The position numbers were made by a program, and so were the translations under genes. A DNA stretch of 64,000 bases, taken from Monocercomonoides exilis (Eukaryota > Preaxostyla > Oxymonadida > Polymastigidae). The DNA lies in the NCBI GenBank assembly GCA_001643675.2, contig LSRY02000032.1, forward strand, positions 558,001 through 622,000, given 5' to 3'. Numbering within the stretch: position 1 is the first letter of the stretch; each line of letters opens with the position of its first letter. The notes under the pieces were generated by a model. It was not told the DNA's origin. It ran no database searches and worked only from the letters and a program-made list of their open reading frames with translations. This document shows, piece after piece, positions 10,479-22,900 of this stretch.

Positions 10479-13400
10479 TTAAAACTGCTCATCGGAAGGC
10501 GGGAGAACGGGTGCTGGAGCAGAAGTGCCCGAAGAAGCATTCAGAAGAGGCGCCATTCTGAGTGCAGACTGCATAAACGACGGCATCGATGCTACGATTG
10601 GGTGCTCAGGCGGAGGAGGCGCAGAGAACGAAGAGAAGGAGCCTGCGACTGACGAGTGAGGTGGATATGCACCAGCAGAAGAGGAAGATGATAAAGAAGA
10701 AGAAGAAGAAGAAGAAGAAGAAGAAGAAGATGGCTGTCCGTATGTATTGTAGTGATGGTGAGCCAGTGATGAAAGCTTAGCAGCGTCAGATAGGATGGAC
10801 GTGGGAGAGGAGAGGGAAGAGGAAGAGGAGGAGGAAGAGGAAGATGCCAAAGACAAAGAGGGCAAAGGCAATGATGTTGATGGCTGTGCACCAATTGATC
10901 TGAATCCATTGCTCACATTTCCTGTCATCCACGGCTGGATGGTGCTTTGTGGGATCTTCTGGTAAAAGGCAGCAGCAACTGCTTTGGAAGAGGAAGAGGA
11001 AGAAGAAGAAGAAGATGAGGAGGAGGAGGAAGAAGGGAAAGAAGAATCTGCTGTGCCAGCTGTCTTGTTCACTGCTGAAAGAGTTGGTGGATGTGCAGGA
11101 GAGCCAGGGAACGAAGGGAAGCTGAGAGCGTATGCAGGCATTGAGGGTGTGATGGGCGGAACGGTTGGGTCGTCAGGCGAAATGGCTGGCTGATAGTCAG
11201 GTTGAGACGGAAACTGGGACATTGGATCAATTATGCCTCTTCCTCTGCCCCTGCCTCTTCCTCGGCCTCTTCCACTTCCACTGCTGCTGCTGAAGCTGCT
11301 GCCAAACCCATCTCCTCCATCTCCACTGCCAATTCCACCTCTTCCTCTGCCTCTTCCTCTTCCTCTCCCTCTGCCCCTGCCTCTTCCTTCTCCTTCACTC
11401 CGATAGTCCATCATCTCATCCATGTCTGAGTCAAAGTCATCATCATCGTCGTCGTATTCTCCTCTTCCCCCTCTCCCTCTTCCTCTGCCTCTTCCTCTTC
11501 CCCGTCCTCTTCCTCTTCCACTTCCTTCTCTAGCATCTCCAGCTGCATAACTTCCACCAAAAGCAGCAGAAGCAGAAGCAGCAGCAGAAGGAGAAGGAGA
11601 AGAGCCATATGGCATCGATTGCATCGGAAGTGACTGATAAGGAAACTGCGCTCCAATTGGAGCATTCGGAGCAATCTGTGGCTGTGGCTGTGGCTGTGCC
11701 TGTGCCATTGGCTGTGTCGTTGACTGTGGTGGCATCTGAGTCTGAGGCTGTCCTTGCACATTCATCTGCATTGGCATCTGCATAGGAGGTTGTGACTGTT
11801 GTGTCTGTGTCTGTGCTTGTGTCTGTGATGGCATCTGAGGCGCCATCATCCCCATCATCATCATCTGCGGCTGCTGTTGCATTTGCTGTGGCGATGGAGT
11901 GAACTGAAGCATTCCAACACCCTGTGGATTGAACTGCCCATATGTTGCATTGAAATCACTGCTTTGCCCCCTTCCTCTTCCTCTTCCTCTGCCTCTCCCT
12001 CTTCCACTCCCACTACCACTTCCACTGCTCATTCCACTTCCTCTTCCCCTCCCTCTTCCTCTGCCTCTGCCTCTTCCCCGTCTCCCGCCTTCTCCATCCA
12101 CCCCAAAGTCGTCTTCATCCTCTTCCTCTGAGAAGAAGTCGCTCATCTCTTCATCTTCAGCCAGATCTTCATCGTCTCCATATCCTTCTTCTTCGTTCTC
12201 TTTGAACAAATCATCATCACTTTCGTCTTCGTCCTCTTCTCCTGCGTCGTTGAAGTCTTCGTCCTCTTCTTCTCTCTTTCTCCTCCCAACTTTCCCCGCT
12301 TTGCTCCCCTTCTTCCTCCCTCTCCTTCCTTTTGTTGGCAAAGCTTCTGCTGATGCTCCAGCAGCAGATGCAGACTCACCATCATTTGCATCTGCTTTCT
12401 TTTCCTTCTCTTCTTCATTTTCAGCATCATCTTCATCGTCGAATTCATCCCCTTTCACAAAGTCATCCACAATCGACTTTGAAGCATTGTTCTTTTTGGT
12501 TGTCTCTTTTTTCTTTGACTCTGCCTTCGACTGCTGAAGATGGGCATTGACACACCCAGACAGCGCAGCAAATGGATTGGTTATCTCTCGGAACGGAAGG
12601 GGCTTGTTGCGCTTGCCTAAGAAAGCAATTCAAATAAAAAAATAAAAAAGGAAAGAGAATAAAAGAAAAGAAAAATTTATCAAATATTTAAAAGAAATAT
12701 TATTTTATTAAAAAAAATGTATCAAAATAAATGAAAATTCATTGGAATTAGCAATAAAAAGCATACTCTTTCTGCAAGCGTCTTTGCATCCATAGATCTC
12801 TTCCACTGACAGAGCACCAGGATAGCTGTCCTTCTGCTCTGGAGTCAGCGCTTTTATCTCCCTCTTCACAGACACAAGATATTTGGTGCTGTCTGGCAGC
12901 TTCTCAAAGATCGGTGAATGCTCATTGCAAAAATGCAGGTAAAGAGCATCGATGTCGAGAGAAGGATGAGGAAGTGAATCTATCAACAGACTGTCTATAA
13001 GGTCAATGATGATTATTATTATTTAAAAAAAAGAAAATGTTTTCAAAATAATTTTGATTACAAAGAAATAACGCATTCAAATCAAAATAAAGAAAAGAAG
13101 AAAACGAAAAAAAAGGAGGAGAAGAAGAAAATAAAATAATTCAACTGATTGAACATAAAAAAATAGCAATAGCAAACATTTGACAGCACAGCTGATGTGA
13201 AAAGATTTGTCACAGTCAGCAGCTCCGCATTTCATCATGGCTCCAAGATCCGACTGGCAAATGCAGCATTTTCCTTTGAATCTCGATTTCTTCACCAAAC
13301 TTATATCAACATGCTCTTTATCAAATACGACCTATAAAACAAAAAACAATACATTTCATGAAAATTATTATCCTTCAGCAAATTCTTTATTATTTGCACA

Positions 13401-14209
13401 CTTCTGGAAAATAAATTCCGCAGCACGTGTGTATCCAACCTAAATTATCTTTCAATTCGCTCATCGCCCCACCAGCGTGGTGGCATAGCTTGCATTTTCT
13501 TTTTGGGTTGGGCTGCCCATCAGCAAGACGAGGTTTTAATCCATGCCTAAACAAAATATTCGCAATAGAAAAAATGTCTTATTCAAAAGAAGAAATTATC
13601 AAACCTACATGGCCTACAAAACCATTTATCTTTATTTAACTCCTCATCAGTTATTCCGTAGCAAGCAGCATGAACAGCAACTTGGCATCCATCACAGTAA
13701 ACAATAACATTGTCCTCAAAATCTGCGCTAAGCCCACAAACAGTGCACACTTTTGCTAAAATTTTTGAAATGATAATGTAATTGGTCCAAATAAAATGAA
13801 TTTTTAAAGGTATTTTCCATTTTTTTCAATTTTCATCAGTTCAGAAAAGTTTCCCGCATTTTTTGGTGAATAATCAAGAAACATAATTTAAATATAAGAT
13901 AATAAGATTATGTGCAAAAATATTTTTTAATGTTTTGGTTGATAATTAACTAAAAGAATTTGTAAGGCGATTTCAAACCTGAATCTGGGATCTCGTCATC
14001 TAAAGCATCCACATTCGGATTTGCAGCATCATCAAAAGCATTTTCAGAATTTTGTTCATTGTTTTCATCTTTTAATTCTTCTTCAAAAGTATTTTCAGAA
14101 TTTGTGGTATCTGTGAAGATTATAAAGAATGGGAAAGATTCGAATAAACAAAAGAGATTCTACGAGTACAGAAAGGTAATTATTCCAAACTATTTTCAGA
14201 TTCCTCCAT
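10479..14209 (-). CDS. PHD plus extended-PHD chromatin protein with acidic and (RG)n tracts
   Basis: Seven exons (14191-14209, 13979-14110, 13605-13755, 13402-13546, 13178-13331, 12767-12994, 10479-12616) total 2,967 nt, 988 residues. After an acidic N terminus comes a PHD finger (VCTVCG, YCDGCQVAVHAACYG, WFCRPC; residues about 52-100). An extended PHD follows (CKLCHHAGGA, WIHTCCGIYFPE, KCCICQSDLGAMMKC, CDKSFHISCA, FCNEHSP; to about 250). This pair is typical of the BRPF/JADE/AF10 histone readers. The second half is low complexity: Glu/Asp blocks, several Arg-Gly alternations, a Gln/Met-rich region and poly-Ser. RG tracts may bind RNA or DNA. No bromodomain or PWWP is visible. A nuclear chromatin role is inferred from the PHD pair. 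Four of six introns start GTTTG. Confidence 0.88.
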
Positions 14210-14513
14210 GTTCTTGCGGAAATAATGAAATCGTTTGGTAACACTGCTCTGAAGCGCTTACAAACGATCAATAAAAAATATTAAAAATGCCCATATTTAC
14301 TCAAAAACTCTGATCAGATTCCATATCATCTATCAAAAAAGTCGAAATCATAAGATTGAAAATATCTTTTAATTATAGAGTTTTATTATCAAAAAGCGAG
14401 CTTTGGAAAACTTAAATGCTATGTTTTACAAAAAAAAAATATTTTCATTAAAATAAAGAAAAATGAATTACTAAAAAATTTTCTTGATTCCAACTCGTTT
14501 ATGAAATGCCTTT
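14210..14513. other. AT-rich spacer
   Basis: 304 bp with no supported gene between the PHD gene start and the 3' end of the alpha-solenoid gene. Confidence 0.55.
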
Positions 14514-16819
14514 CTAAGATACCAGTTTTGCAAGTAGAACCGCTGAAAGTATGTTGCATTGTGGAGCGAAATAATTCCGAGTATAAGCAGCAGCAGGAGC
14601 AGAGGAAGAAGGTGATGTTGATGATGATGATGATGAATTGTGATCTGAGAGTTTGAAATCAGATAAAGAGATTTGATGAAGTGTTTGAAGTGAAATAACA
14701 GACATAATCATCGATTTGTTGAAGCTGTCTCCGTCTTCCATGAGGAGACATAGCAACGTCAGTGCTTTTGCTACAATGTCAGACGATGGATGGCTAATTT
14801 TATTTTATTTTATTTGAAAGTGGATAGAAATTGGATAATTTAAAAATAAATAAAGAAGAGATGCGTTTGTAAAATCAAAGAAAGCAGAAGGAAGAAAGGA
14901 AGAAAGGAAGAAAGGAAGCAAAATAAAGATGAGTAAAAGCAAATACAGAACAGAGAACATAACAATTGATGAAAACATTAAAAGTTTTGTGATTTAAGGG
15001 ATAATTAAAAATTATTATGATAACAAGTGCAAACCTTAAGCAGTTCGACGCAAAAACATGGGCGTTTGTTTGGAATAGACGGAAATGGTTTGCTGGGATG
15101 AAACAAATACAAAAGAACATTTAAATTGAAATATTAATGAATAGCAAAAGCAGATGATGATAAATTTTTTCAAAAAATTTGTTAAGAATTTTTTTTAAAA
15201 AAAAAAAAGAGATAGTCAACAAAGTGCAAAGCTTTCAAAAAAAAAGAAAAGAAAAGAAAAAAATATTATTGTCTTTGCTTTATTCTTGTCATTGAAATAT
15301 ACCTTTATTTCCTGCTACGCAACACAGGCAGCAAAGAGTATTTAATATAACTGATTCATTTCCTGCACAACTGCTTGCCTTAGCAGTTAAAGAAGAAGAA
15401 GATATAGAACTTGAAAGGAGTTGAGAATCATCCAAATGTTTGTCATCAGATTTCTCCTCGTTTTCTTCCTTTTTGTCTTCTTTCTTCTGTCCATTCTCAG
15501 TTCCTGGTTTTTCCTCTTTGCTTTTTTCCTCTTTCTCGCTCATTTCTTCCTCGCTCTGCTTTTTGCACAGCCCCATCCTTTCAACCACATCCATTATGTC
15601 TCTCACCAGTCTTCCATATTCTCCGCGCAGAGGAAGCGAACGAAGCAGCACGCAAAGACACCACGACGCGATCATTTGATTGTCACTTCGCTGCACTTCA
15701 CTTAGAACCTTCTTAAGCACAGACATACCCCCAATTGATTCGACACGCGCCACATTTGAATTCTGTGTGTGATAAGATGAGAGCAACTGGTTGGATGAAG
15801 TGTGTGTTGTGGTTGATTCGGAAGAGGGCAAAGAGGAAGCAGACGCAGATGATGCTGTAGATGACGTTGCTGAAGCAGAATTTTGAATGGTTGCGTCTGA
15901 TGCTTTTGTGATTTTTGCTTGACTTTTATCTTCTGCTCTTGTTACGTAACCATTTTCATTCAGCAAATCAAAAAGTGATTGAATTGCGAAATGAACGACT
16001 GTAGAATCGGTATGCTGCACTAATCTCATCAAATTCTCTATTGTACCGCTGTTGATAAGTTGTAATGCAATTTCTTGATCTCGAGATGACGTGAAATGTG
16101 AAAGTGGAAGAAGATGATCTGATTGAATTGTTTCATGTGAACCTGAAATGAAAATATTCAGCATTTCTGCTAAATCTGGGCAAAACACTTGACGAAGGTA
16201 TTCCGGGTTGTCGGAAAGTGCTTCATCAAGTACAGAACAAACTAATTTTCGAATGTTTGTTGATGGATGATGTTTAATCAAGTTTGTGAGGTGTGTAAAC
16301 ATTTCTGTGTTCACAATATCAGGACGATCCGACATTTGTGCAGAAACAAGATTTTTTTTAAGTATCGTTAGAGCGGTTTCAACAGTCATAAGACTGGAAT
16401 CACTAAAATGAACAAAAAAGATTGTAAACGAAAAAATTACAATTTTTTCTTTCAAACCCAGATTTTCTAACCCCCTTTAGAATTCCTCGTGTTATTTGTA
16501 ACATTTCATCATCTGTTTTTGTGAAAGAAGCATCAAAAGAATTAGAAACCGATAAACTATCGTCCAGAGGTAAAGAAACATAATCCATTGGAGAAAGGCG
16601 AGCTTTAACCCTATCCAACGTACTTGAAACACGTTTTACTTGATCAGCAAGAGATGGAGGGATGCGGTTGTCATGTTTGAGCTTTTGTACAAAAGGTTCA
16701 ACTTGCTCCAAGTCTTTCAAACTTTGAGCTGAAGTTATACGTAAAATAACTAAATTCAGCATATTTTCAAGCTGTATTAATGTATCCTCTGTGCTTGTTT
16801 TTGCAGTTGAATCGCTCAT
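14514..16819 (-). CDS. Armadillo/HEAT-like alpha-solenoid protein, unassigned
   Basis: Exons 16458-16819, 15303-16402, 15035-15092 and 14514-14793 join to 1,800 nt, 599 residues. The body is all helical, with repeated hydrophobic helices such as LVCSVLDEALSDNPEYLRQV, IENLMRLVQHTDSTVVHFAI and MIASWCLCVLLRSLPLRG, as in ARM/HEAT solenoids. A Lys/Glu-rich linker and two Ser-rich loops interrupt the fold. There is no signal peptide. HSP70-binding (HspBP1/Fes1) or proteasome-assembly (PSMD5) proteins share this build, but I see no diagnostic motif for either. Exon 3 is only 58 nt and was placed by phase. The last exon ends in AKLVS and TAG. Confidence 0.7.
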
Positions 16820-16951
16820 AGATGAGAAATCACAAAAACAAATTTGAATGATCTCCCCTTTTTCGATAATTATTTGTGAATAAAAATTATTGAATATTTT
16901 CAGAAGTTAGTGACGTGTAATGTTTGATAATTAAATGTGTGTTTTTTTAAC

Positions 16952-19900
16952 TTAAAGCTCGTCTTTGTTTGGTGGAAGTGGAATTTGCTTTTGTTTTGGT
17001 GTTTCTGGAACCGTTGTAGTATTGATATTGACGCCAAGCTTTTGCTCGAGAGTTAAAATCTTTTCATGGTATATGTTCCAATCCTAAAATAAGAAACATG
17101 ATTAAATAATTACATTTAATTGTTTTACAAATTTCGAGTTATTAATATTTGAAAAAAAAATAAAAAAAAATTCATACTGGAATTGCACGTTTGGCATATG
17201 CCAGTTTGTGTTCCTTTGTTCTGGGATTGTTGCACAGATCGATTGTCCGTGCCTTTTCTTGTGTCTCGTCCGAGCACCACGACCCGCACCAGAGCCAGTT
17301 TTGGTCGAGTGAATAGATGGGGATGACATCCTGGAGCATATTTGGCAGGTCTTGATCTAAGTTGGAGAGAGAATTCTTGTCAAGTGCATGCTCTTCATAC
17401 GTCTCTCGCAAATAGTCGCCGGCGCCCATTGAACGGAACAGGCCGAGATCAACAGCAAACAAAGCGGAAATGTGATATGGCTTACCATTCAGCTTTGACT
17501 TCCAATAGCCAGTCTGTAATCATTCAGTTTGAAAGATGATAATGTTGCATGGTTTTGTTCAATTTAGACAAAAAGAAAGTAAGAAAAACAAAAGAGATAA
17601 GTGTAAAAGCAATGGTATAAATGGAAAAGTTTAAAATATAAATAAAAAAGGAAAAATCTAAACAAACTTCCCAAAATCTGTAAGATGCCATTTCTGGTCT
17701 GTTGCTGCAGAAAGGTGTGAATGCATATGGCGCCCCTTTCATATCCAGCTCCATCAGCTGCATCATATCAGTCCTGCACACATTGTCTGCGTCCACAAAG
17801 ATGACCCGCTCCACATCCAGCGGAAACAGCACGTCTAGAAACAGGATCTTCATCGCCCACACCGTCCGCATCTTTGTCGTGGGACGTGTCAGCCAGCCAG
17901 GCCACACGTAGTCCACAAACTCGTAGTCAAACCCGAACTCTGCAGCCATCTTGGGAAGCGTGCGCCGAAACAGCGGAGAAGTCACTGAGCCGATGAACCA
18001 GAACTTCACCCGCTGCTTCGTGTGGTCGACAACAGACGTCATCATAATTTTGGCCAGGCGCTCGTAGAGATGTCCCGAGCAGATGGTGAAGATGTGGATG
18101 GCCGGCTTTGGCGTTGCTGGGACATGTTCAGAAGAAGATTGAGACATGGAAATTGATTGAGATGACTCCAAAGAAGAAGAAGAAGAATGTGATGGAGGAG
18201 GAGGAGAAGAAGAAGAAGATTTCCGATTTGATGAAAGTGCATCAGCTTTGGCAGGTGTAGTAGCATTTCCTTTTCGCATTTTCGCAAGCAAGTTCCTCAA
18301 AAAGCTTTTTGTCAGCTCGAGCCAACCTTCCACTTTCCGTTCAGAACTTGAAAGAGCACCACCGCCATTTACACTGTTTCCTCCGCTGATTGAGTCCTTC
18401 ATCAGCTTGTACAAGTTGTGCTTCCTCTCCAGCGCATTCACCCGCACATCCAGCGACAGCCCGTCCCATCCTCTGATCATCACCTTCATCGACTGCCGGC
18501 TGCTGTGCAGATACTCTCCTCCTCCCTTTCCCACAGCTACACTTCGGCTTGTGTGTCTGATGTCTGGCTTAACACTCTGAATTGGCGTGGCAGAGACAGA
18601 GGCAGGCTCGGAGTCTGTGCGCATCTGCAGAGAAAGCGGAGTGACGCTGAGGAAGGCCATGTAATCAGACAGGGCTGGGGCAAGTGACAGCGTGTGCACA
18701 CCAGCAGAAGGAGTGGAAAGTTGGAAATAGCCAAGCTGGCTCATGATGACTGTGGTGGAATTGAAGATTGCTTTGGTTTGAGCAGATGGCACAGGGACAA
18801 TGGAAGATGTGTTTTGATTGTTGCTCATTTGACTGTTATTTTTTGTGTCTTTTTTGCTTTCATTTCTGCTCACAGAAAGAGACAAGATGTTCCTGTTGAG
18901 TTCTTCAGGTGTCTCAGTCACAAGAGAAAGAGGAAGGCCAGCAGCTGGTCTGTCGTAGATATCCAGTGCATGTCCGTGTATCACAAATCGGTCTATTGCA
19001 TATACCGCTTTCACTACACGTGGCTCATCTGAGGATAAAAATAGAAATTTTAGAAAAGAATAAAAATTATTTATTTGGGAAAAAAAATATCAAAAGCATT
19101 TAACAGTTGGTAGTTTTAAGAAATAATGCAGAAATTTTTTTCATTGGTTTAAAAGCCGAATGAATATTGATAATTAAATTTATTAAAAATTCAAGTGAAA
19201 GAAAAAACAAACCGCTTGTTTCTGAATCGAACTTTATGTTGTCCAGATCGTCCTTTGCCTCCTTCTGCACCACCATCCACCCCATCGTTGCCTGATGATT
19301 GAGGGTGAACACAAAGTGCGGCGGCAGATCTTCAAACAGCACTTTCACGCTCCTCTGCAGCTTTCCTGTCTTCTCATCAAAAGTCAAGGGAGATGGTGCC
19401 ACGTAGTGATAGAACGACGCCATAGGCATCGATGATATGGTCGTTGGGGGTGTCAGAACCAAAGTCGAGTTCTGCATCCAGCGGCCAAATTGATTGCGGA
19501 GAAGCACAAGCAAAGAAATCAGCGGACGCTGCGCCATGTTCATCGGATCGATTGCGGCAAACACATTCAACAGTGCTGGAACAGCTGCAGAAGATGAACC
19601 TGCTGCGAGATCTGATGCTTCTGTGTTCAAATTCTGCTGATCTGCTAAGATTTCCTGTGGAGACGAATCGTCTTCGACTGTGTTGTTCTCTTCTTCGTCT
19701 GATGAAGCGCTTGCTTCTTTTTCGTTTTCATCCAGTTTTGCTTCTTCTGTTGTTGAATTTCTTTGTTTAGCTTCTTTTGCATCCTCTTTCTTCTCCTCTT
19801 TCTTCTCCTCTTTTGATTCAGGCAAGTCCTCCTTTGGCATCATCGGGCACGAATAGCGGAGGTTCGAGAACACAATTGCTGTCTCTCTTTGGATTGCAGT

Positions 19901-22900
19901 TGCACGCGGCCTCAGATGGCAGTGCATTCCCTGCACATCACACAGCACTGAAACAAGAGAAGAGCCATCGTCATACACTCTCTTCAGCAAAAGATCGTCT
20001 GTCTCATTGTCATCACTTTCAACACTGTTGACTTCTTCTTTGGAATTGATCTTGTTGTTTTTATCTACTTTATCTGCTTCAGCTTTATTCTCTTCCTCTT
20101 CTTTCTTTGTCTTCTTTGAGCCTTCAACAACCTTATCAGCTCCGAGTTTCATCCTTTCGATCAGCTTCTTCTCCATCCATTTCTCGTTCAACAATCCTGT
20201 CAGCCTCACTGCCTCGTCGTCTACAAGCTCTTCTCCTTTTTCAACCAGATTGCGCCACAAAGGCAGCCAGCGGTTGAGCATCTCCCACGACTCAACGTGC
20301 TTCATCCCAGATTTGTCCAGAAGCGACCACAAAGCGGCATCGAAGTCAGGCGCAGAACGAGAGGAATAATGAGGATTTTCGTATAAGCCGAATTCCAATG
20401 GAATCGCACATTCATCTGTATAAGCGTTGGCATCTCTCACATGCAGCGGGTGTGTATCATGGAGTATTTTCGAGTAATACTCCACACACGAATATTGCTT
20501 CACCTTCGCTTCAGACCACAGAAGCGGGCGAACCAAACCGTTTGTAATCAGAAATGCAGCAGACAGCTTCTCACATGATTGCACTTTGGCTTTCATTATT
20601 ATCACTTCATTCCCCAAAAACGGTTGAGTCAAATCCATTTCGCGTATTTTCTGGCGATGCAATTTGAGTGTGTTTGTAAGAGATGCCATTGTTTTCTTGT
20701 CGCCCGATGCAAGCAATTCAACTTTTGATAAGATCTTTCTGAGCCATTCGTGTTTAACTTGGCTCTCGTTATTATCAGCATCAACTGAATCCTCATCCTT
20801 TCTGTATTCTTTCACATTCACCAATGAATTCCACTCAGAAACAGAAACACCAGCCTCTTCAACACTCCATTTCTTCAAAGTGTCCAAAACAGTCTCCTTT
20901 GAAAAAGCTGAATGAACTTCGCCGGATGGACTGACTGAGGCGTCAAGCAGCGCCAAAACATACGACTGAGTCAGATTCATTGGCACTCTGTCGATTGTCT
21001 CAAGGAACAAAGACGGGAAAGAAAGCTGGTTGGCTTCGGTGGCGTAAAACAGGAACGCCAAACGAGACACACCTGCAGTCATTTCTGAGACTGTTTGTAT
21101 GGCTGTTGCGATGTGGTGTGCATCTGTTGGATCAATCACAAGGAAATGTGTCAGAGGAGCAGAGCAGTTCAGCAGCCGGTTCTTTATGTTTGAAGTCCTC
21201 TTTTCTGATTGAGTGCTGGCTTCTTGCGACTGATCCAAAGAAGATGCTGATGATGACGACGACATGAGCAGTTGACGTGAAGGCGGATACACAAAAGTTG
21301 ATTGGTGTATCAGCGATGCCAAATATGCGGATGACAGAAAGTGTGCAGCTGAGTTTGGATTTGAAGACGGCTGTGCAAACGGCGAAGACAAGTAGATATT
21401 TGGCAGTCTTCCAGTTTCCGAAGATGGCAAAGACTTCTCAGCGCCCCACTTCTCTTCCTCAGCAGTCGTCTCAAACAGCACATTTCGACGCAGCGGCACG
21501 TGGCTGGCGAGTGGCATTGGGTCGAATTGCCCCAGTGTAACGAAGTGATTGCCCTCTTTTCCTTTCGACCGGCGGAACAGGAACTCCCACTCTTCTGTTT
21601 CAAAGGCTGCACGCCTCACCCTCCGTGATGCATCAGACGCAGACGGATTGAGGAAGCCAGCGTCATCTTCATCATCTTCATCAGCTTCGATGTCGTGCAG
21701 CTCTTCCTGTAGCTTCTTGATTTGCAAAAGCTCCTTCCGTGTCAGTGTGTCACCCAGCTTTTTAAGCTCCTCTAGTCTTCTCAGCAGCTTTTCTCTCTTT
21801 TTCCTCTTCTCCTCATTCACTTTCTGCATCACTTTCTCTTTCTCTGTCATCACATCGTCCAATGCCACTGCCCCAAGCTGTCTGCTGCTGCGAAAGACAG
21901 CTTCAGGACTGGTTGCTTCCCAGATCTCCTCCACAACATCATTTCCCCGATTCTCCGGTCTGAAAATTGGAGGAAGGGCAAGTCCATCTTCTTCGTTGTC
22001 AACAGATTGCTTCTCTTGATTGCTCTCTGATGATTCTGAGTGTGAAGAAGAAGCTGCTTTGTCAAAAGCTCTGTTTATCTCCAGCAGCTTCCTCTTTTCA
22101 GCTGCAAGTGCATGAGGCGTGCGCAGGTTTATTGACCGCGACACAATGAGGAAGCGCAGCAAGTCGTACTCTTTCATCGCCAGCGTGCCAATTGAGGCAG
22201 AAATGTCTTCGGTTCCGCACAAAATCCCGTTCAGAAACATCGACGGAACAGGAACATGAGTCTCCTGCAGCGTCTGCTTCACTTTGCGCAGCTCTTTCTC
22301 CACATCTTCGAAGGAGCCGTTCACTGCCATTTCAAACTCGTCGCGTGTCATCATGTTTGTTCGTGTCTCGTTGCCGCGCAGGCCAACCGTCTTCGCACCG
22401 TTGATGCGATACCACCGCTTCACTGCAATAGCTTCCACATCCTTCACGAGCAGCCCTCTTTTCTCGATCTCATTTTTCGTGTTGGTCTGCTGCAGCGACT
22501 TGTACGAGCGATACCACGCCTGCTCCACAATCAGCGCTGCATCGACTGAGCCGAAGCACTTCGAATGGTAAGTCCACCATCTGGCCAGCCTTTCAGACTC
22601 AGAGGGTGAGTCGACCACTTCATTTTCAGTATCAACAATGTGTGTGTTTGAGCCAGTGCGAGTAGGGACAATAGGCACAATGGCGAATCGAATGGGAACG
22701 CCTCGTCTGATGAGGTTGAGGATAATGGAGACTGTCTTGACGCTTTCTGGCTTGTGGAGATCGACAAATGCGCTGACAACAATAAGATTCTTTTTGATCT
22801 GTGGAAACATTCCAGAGGGAAGACGGATGAGGAAGTTCGGGTCCTGGATCCACATAGCAAAGCGCTCATCGTGCTCGATGTTGTTGAGGTAATACAACTC

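Noticed and set aside
11929-12537. 202-codon plus-strand Leu/Pro/Ser-rich frame
   Set aside because: Antisense shadow of the RG and acidic tracts of the PHD gene.
14514-16819. Assignment as HspBP1/Fes1 or PSMD5
   Set aside because: The helical-repeat build is compatible with both, but no diagnostic motif supports a specific name.
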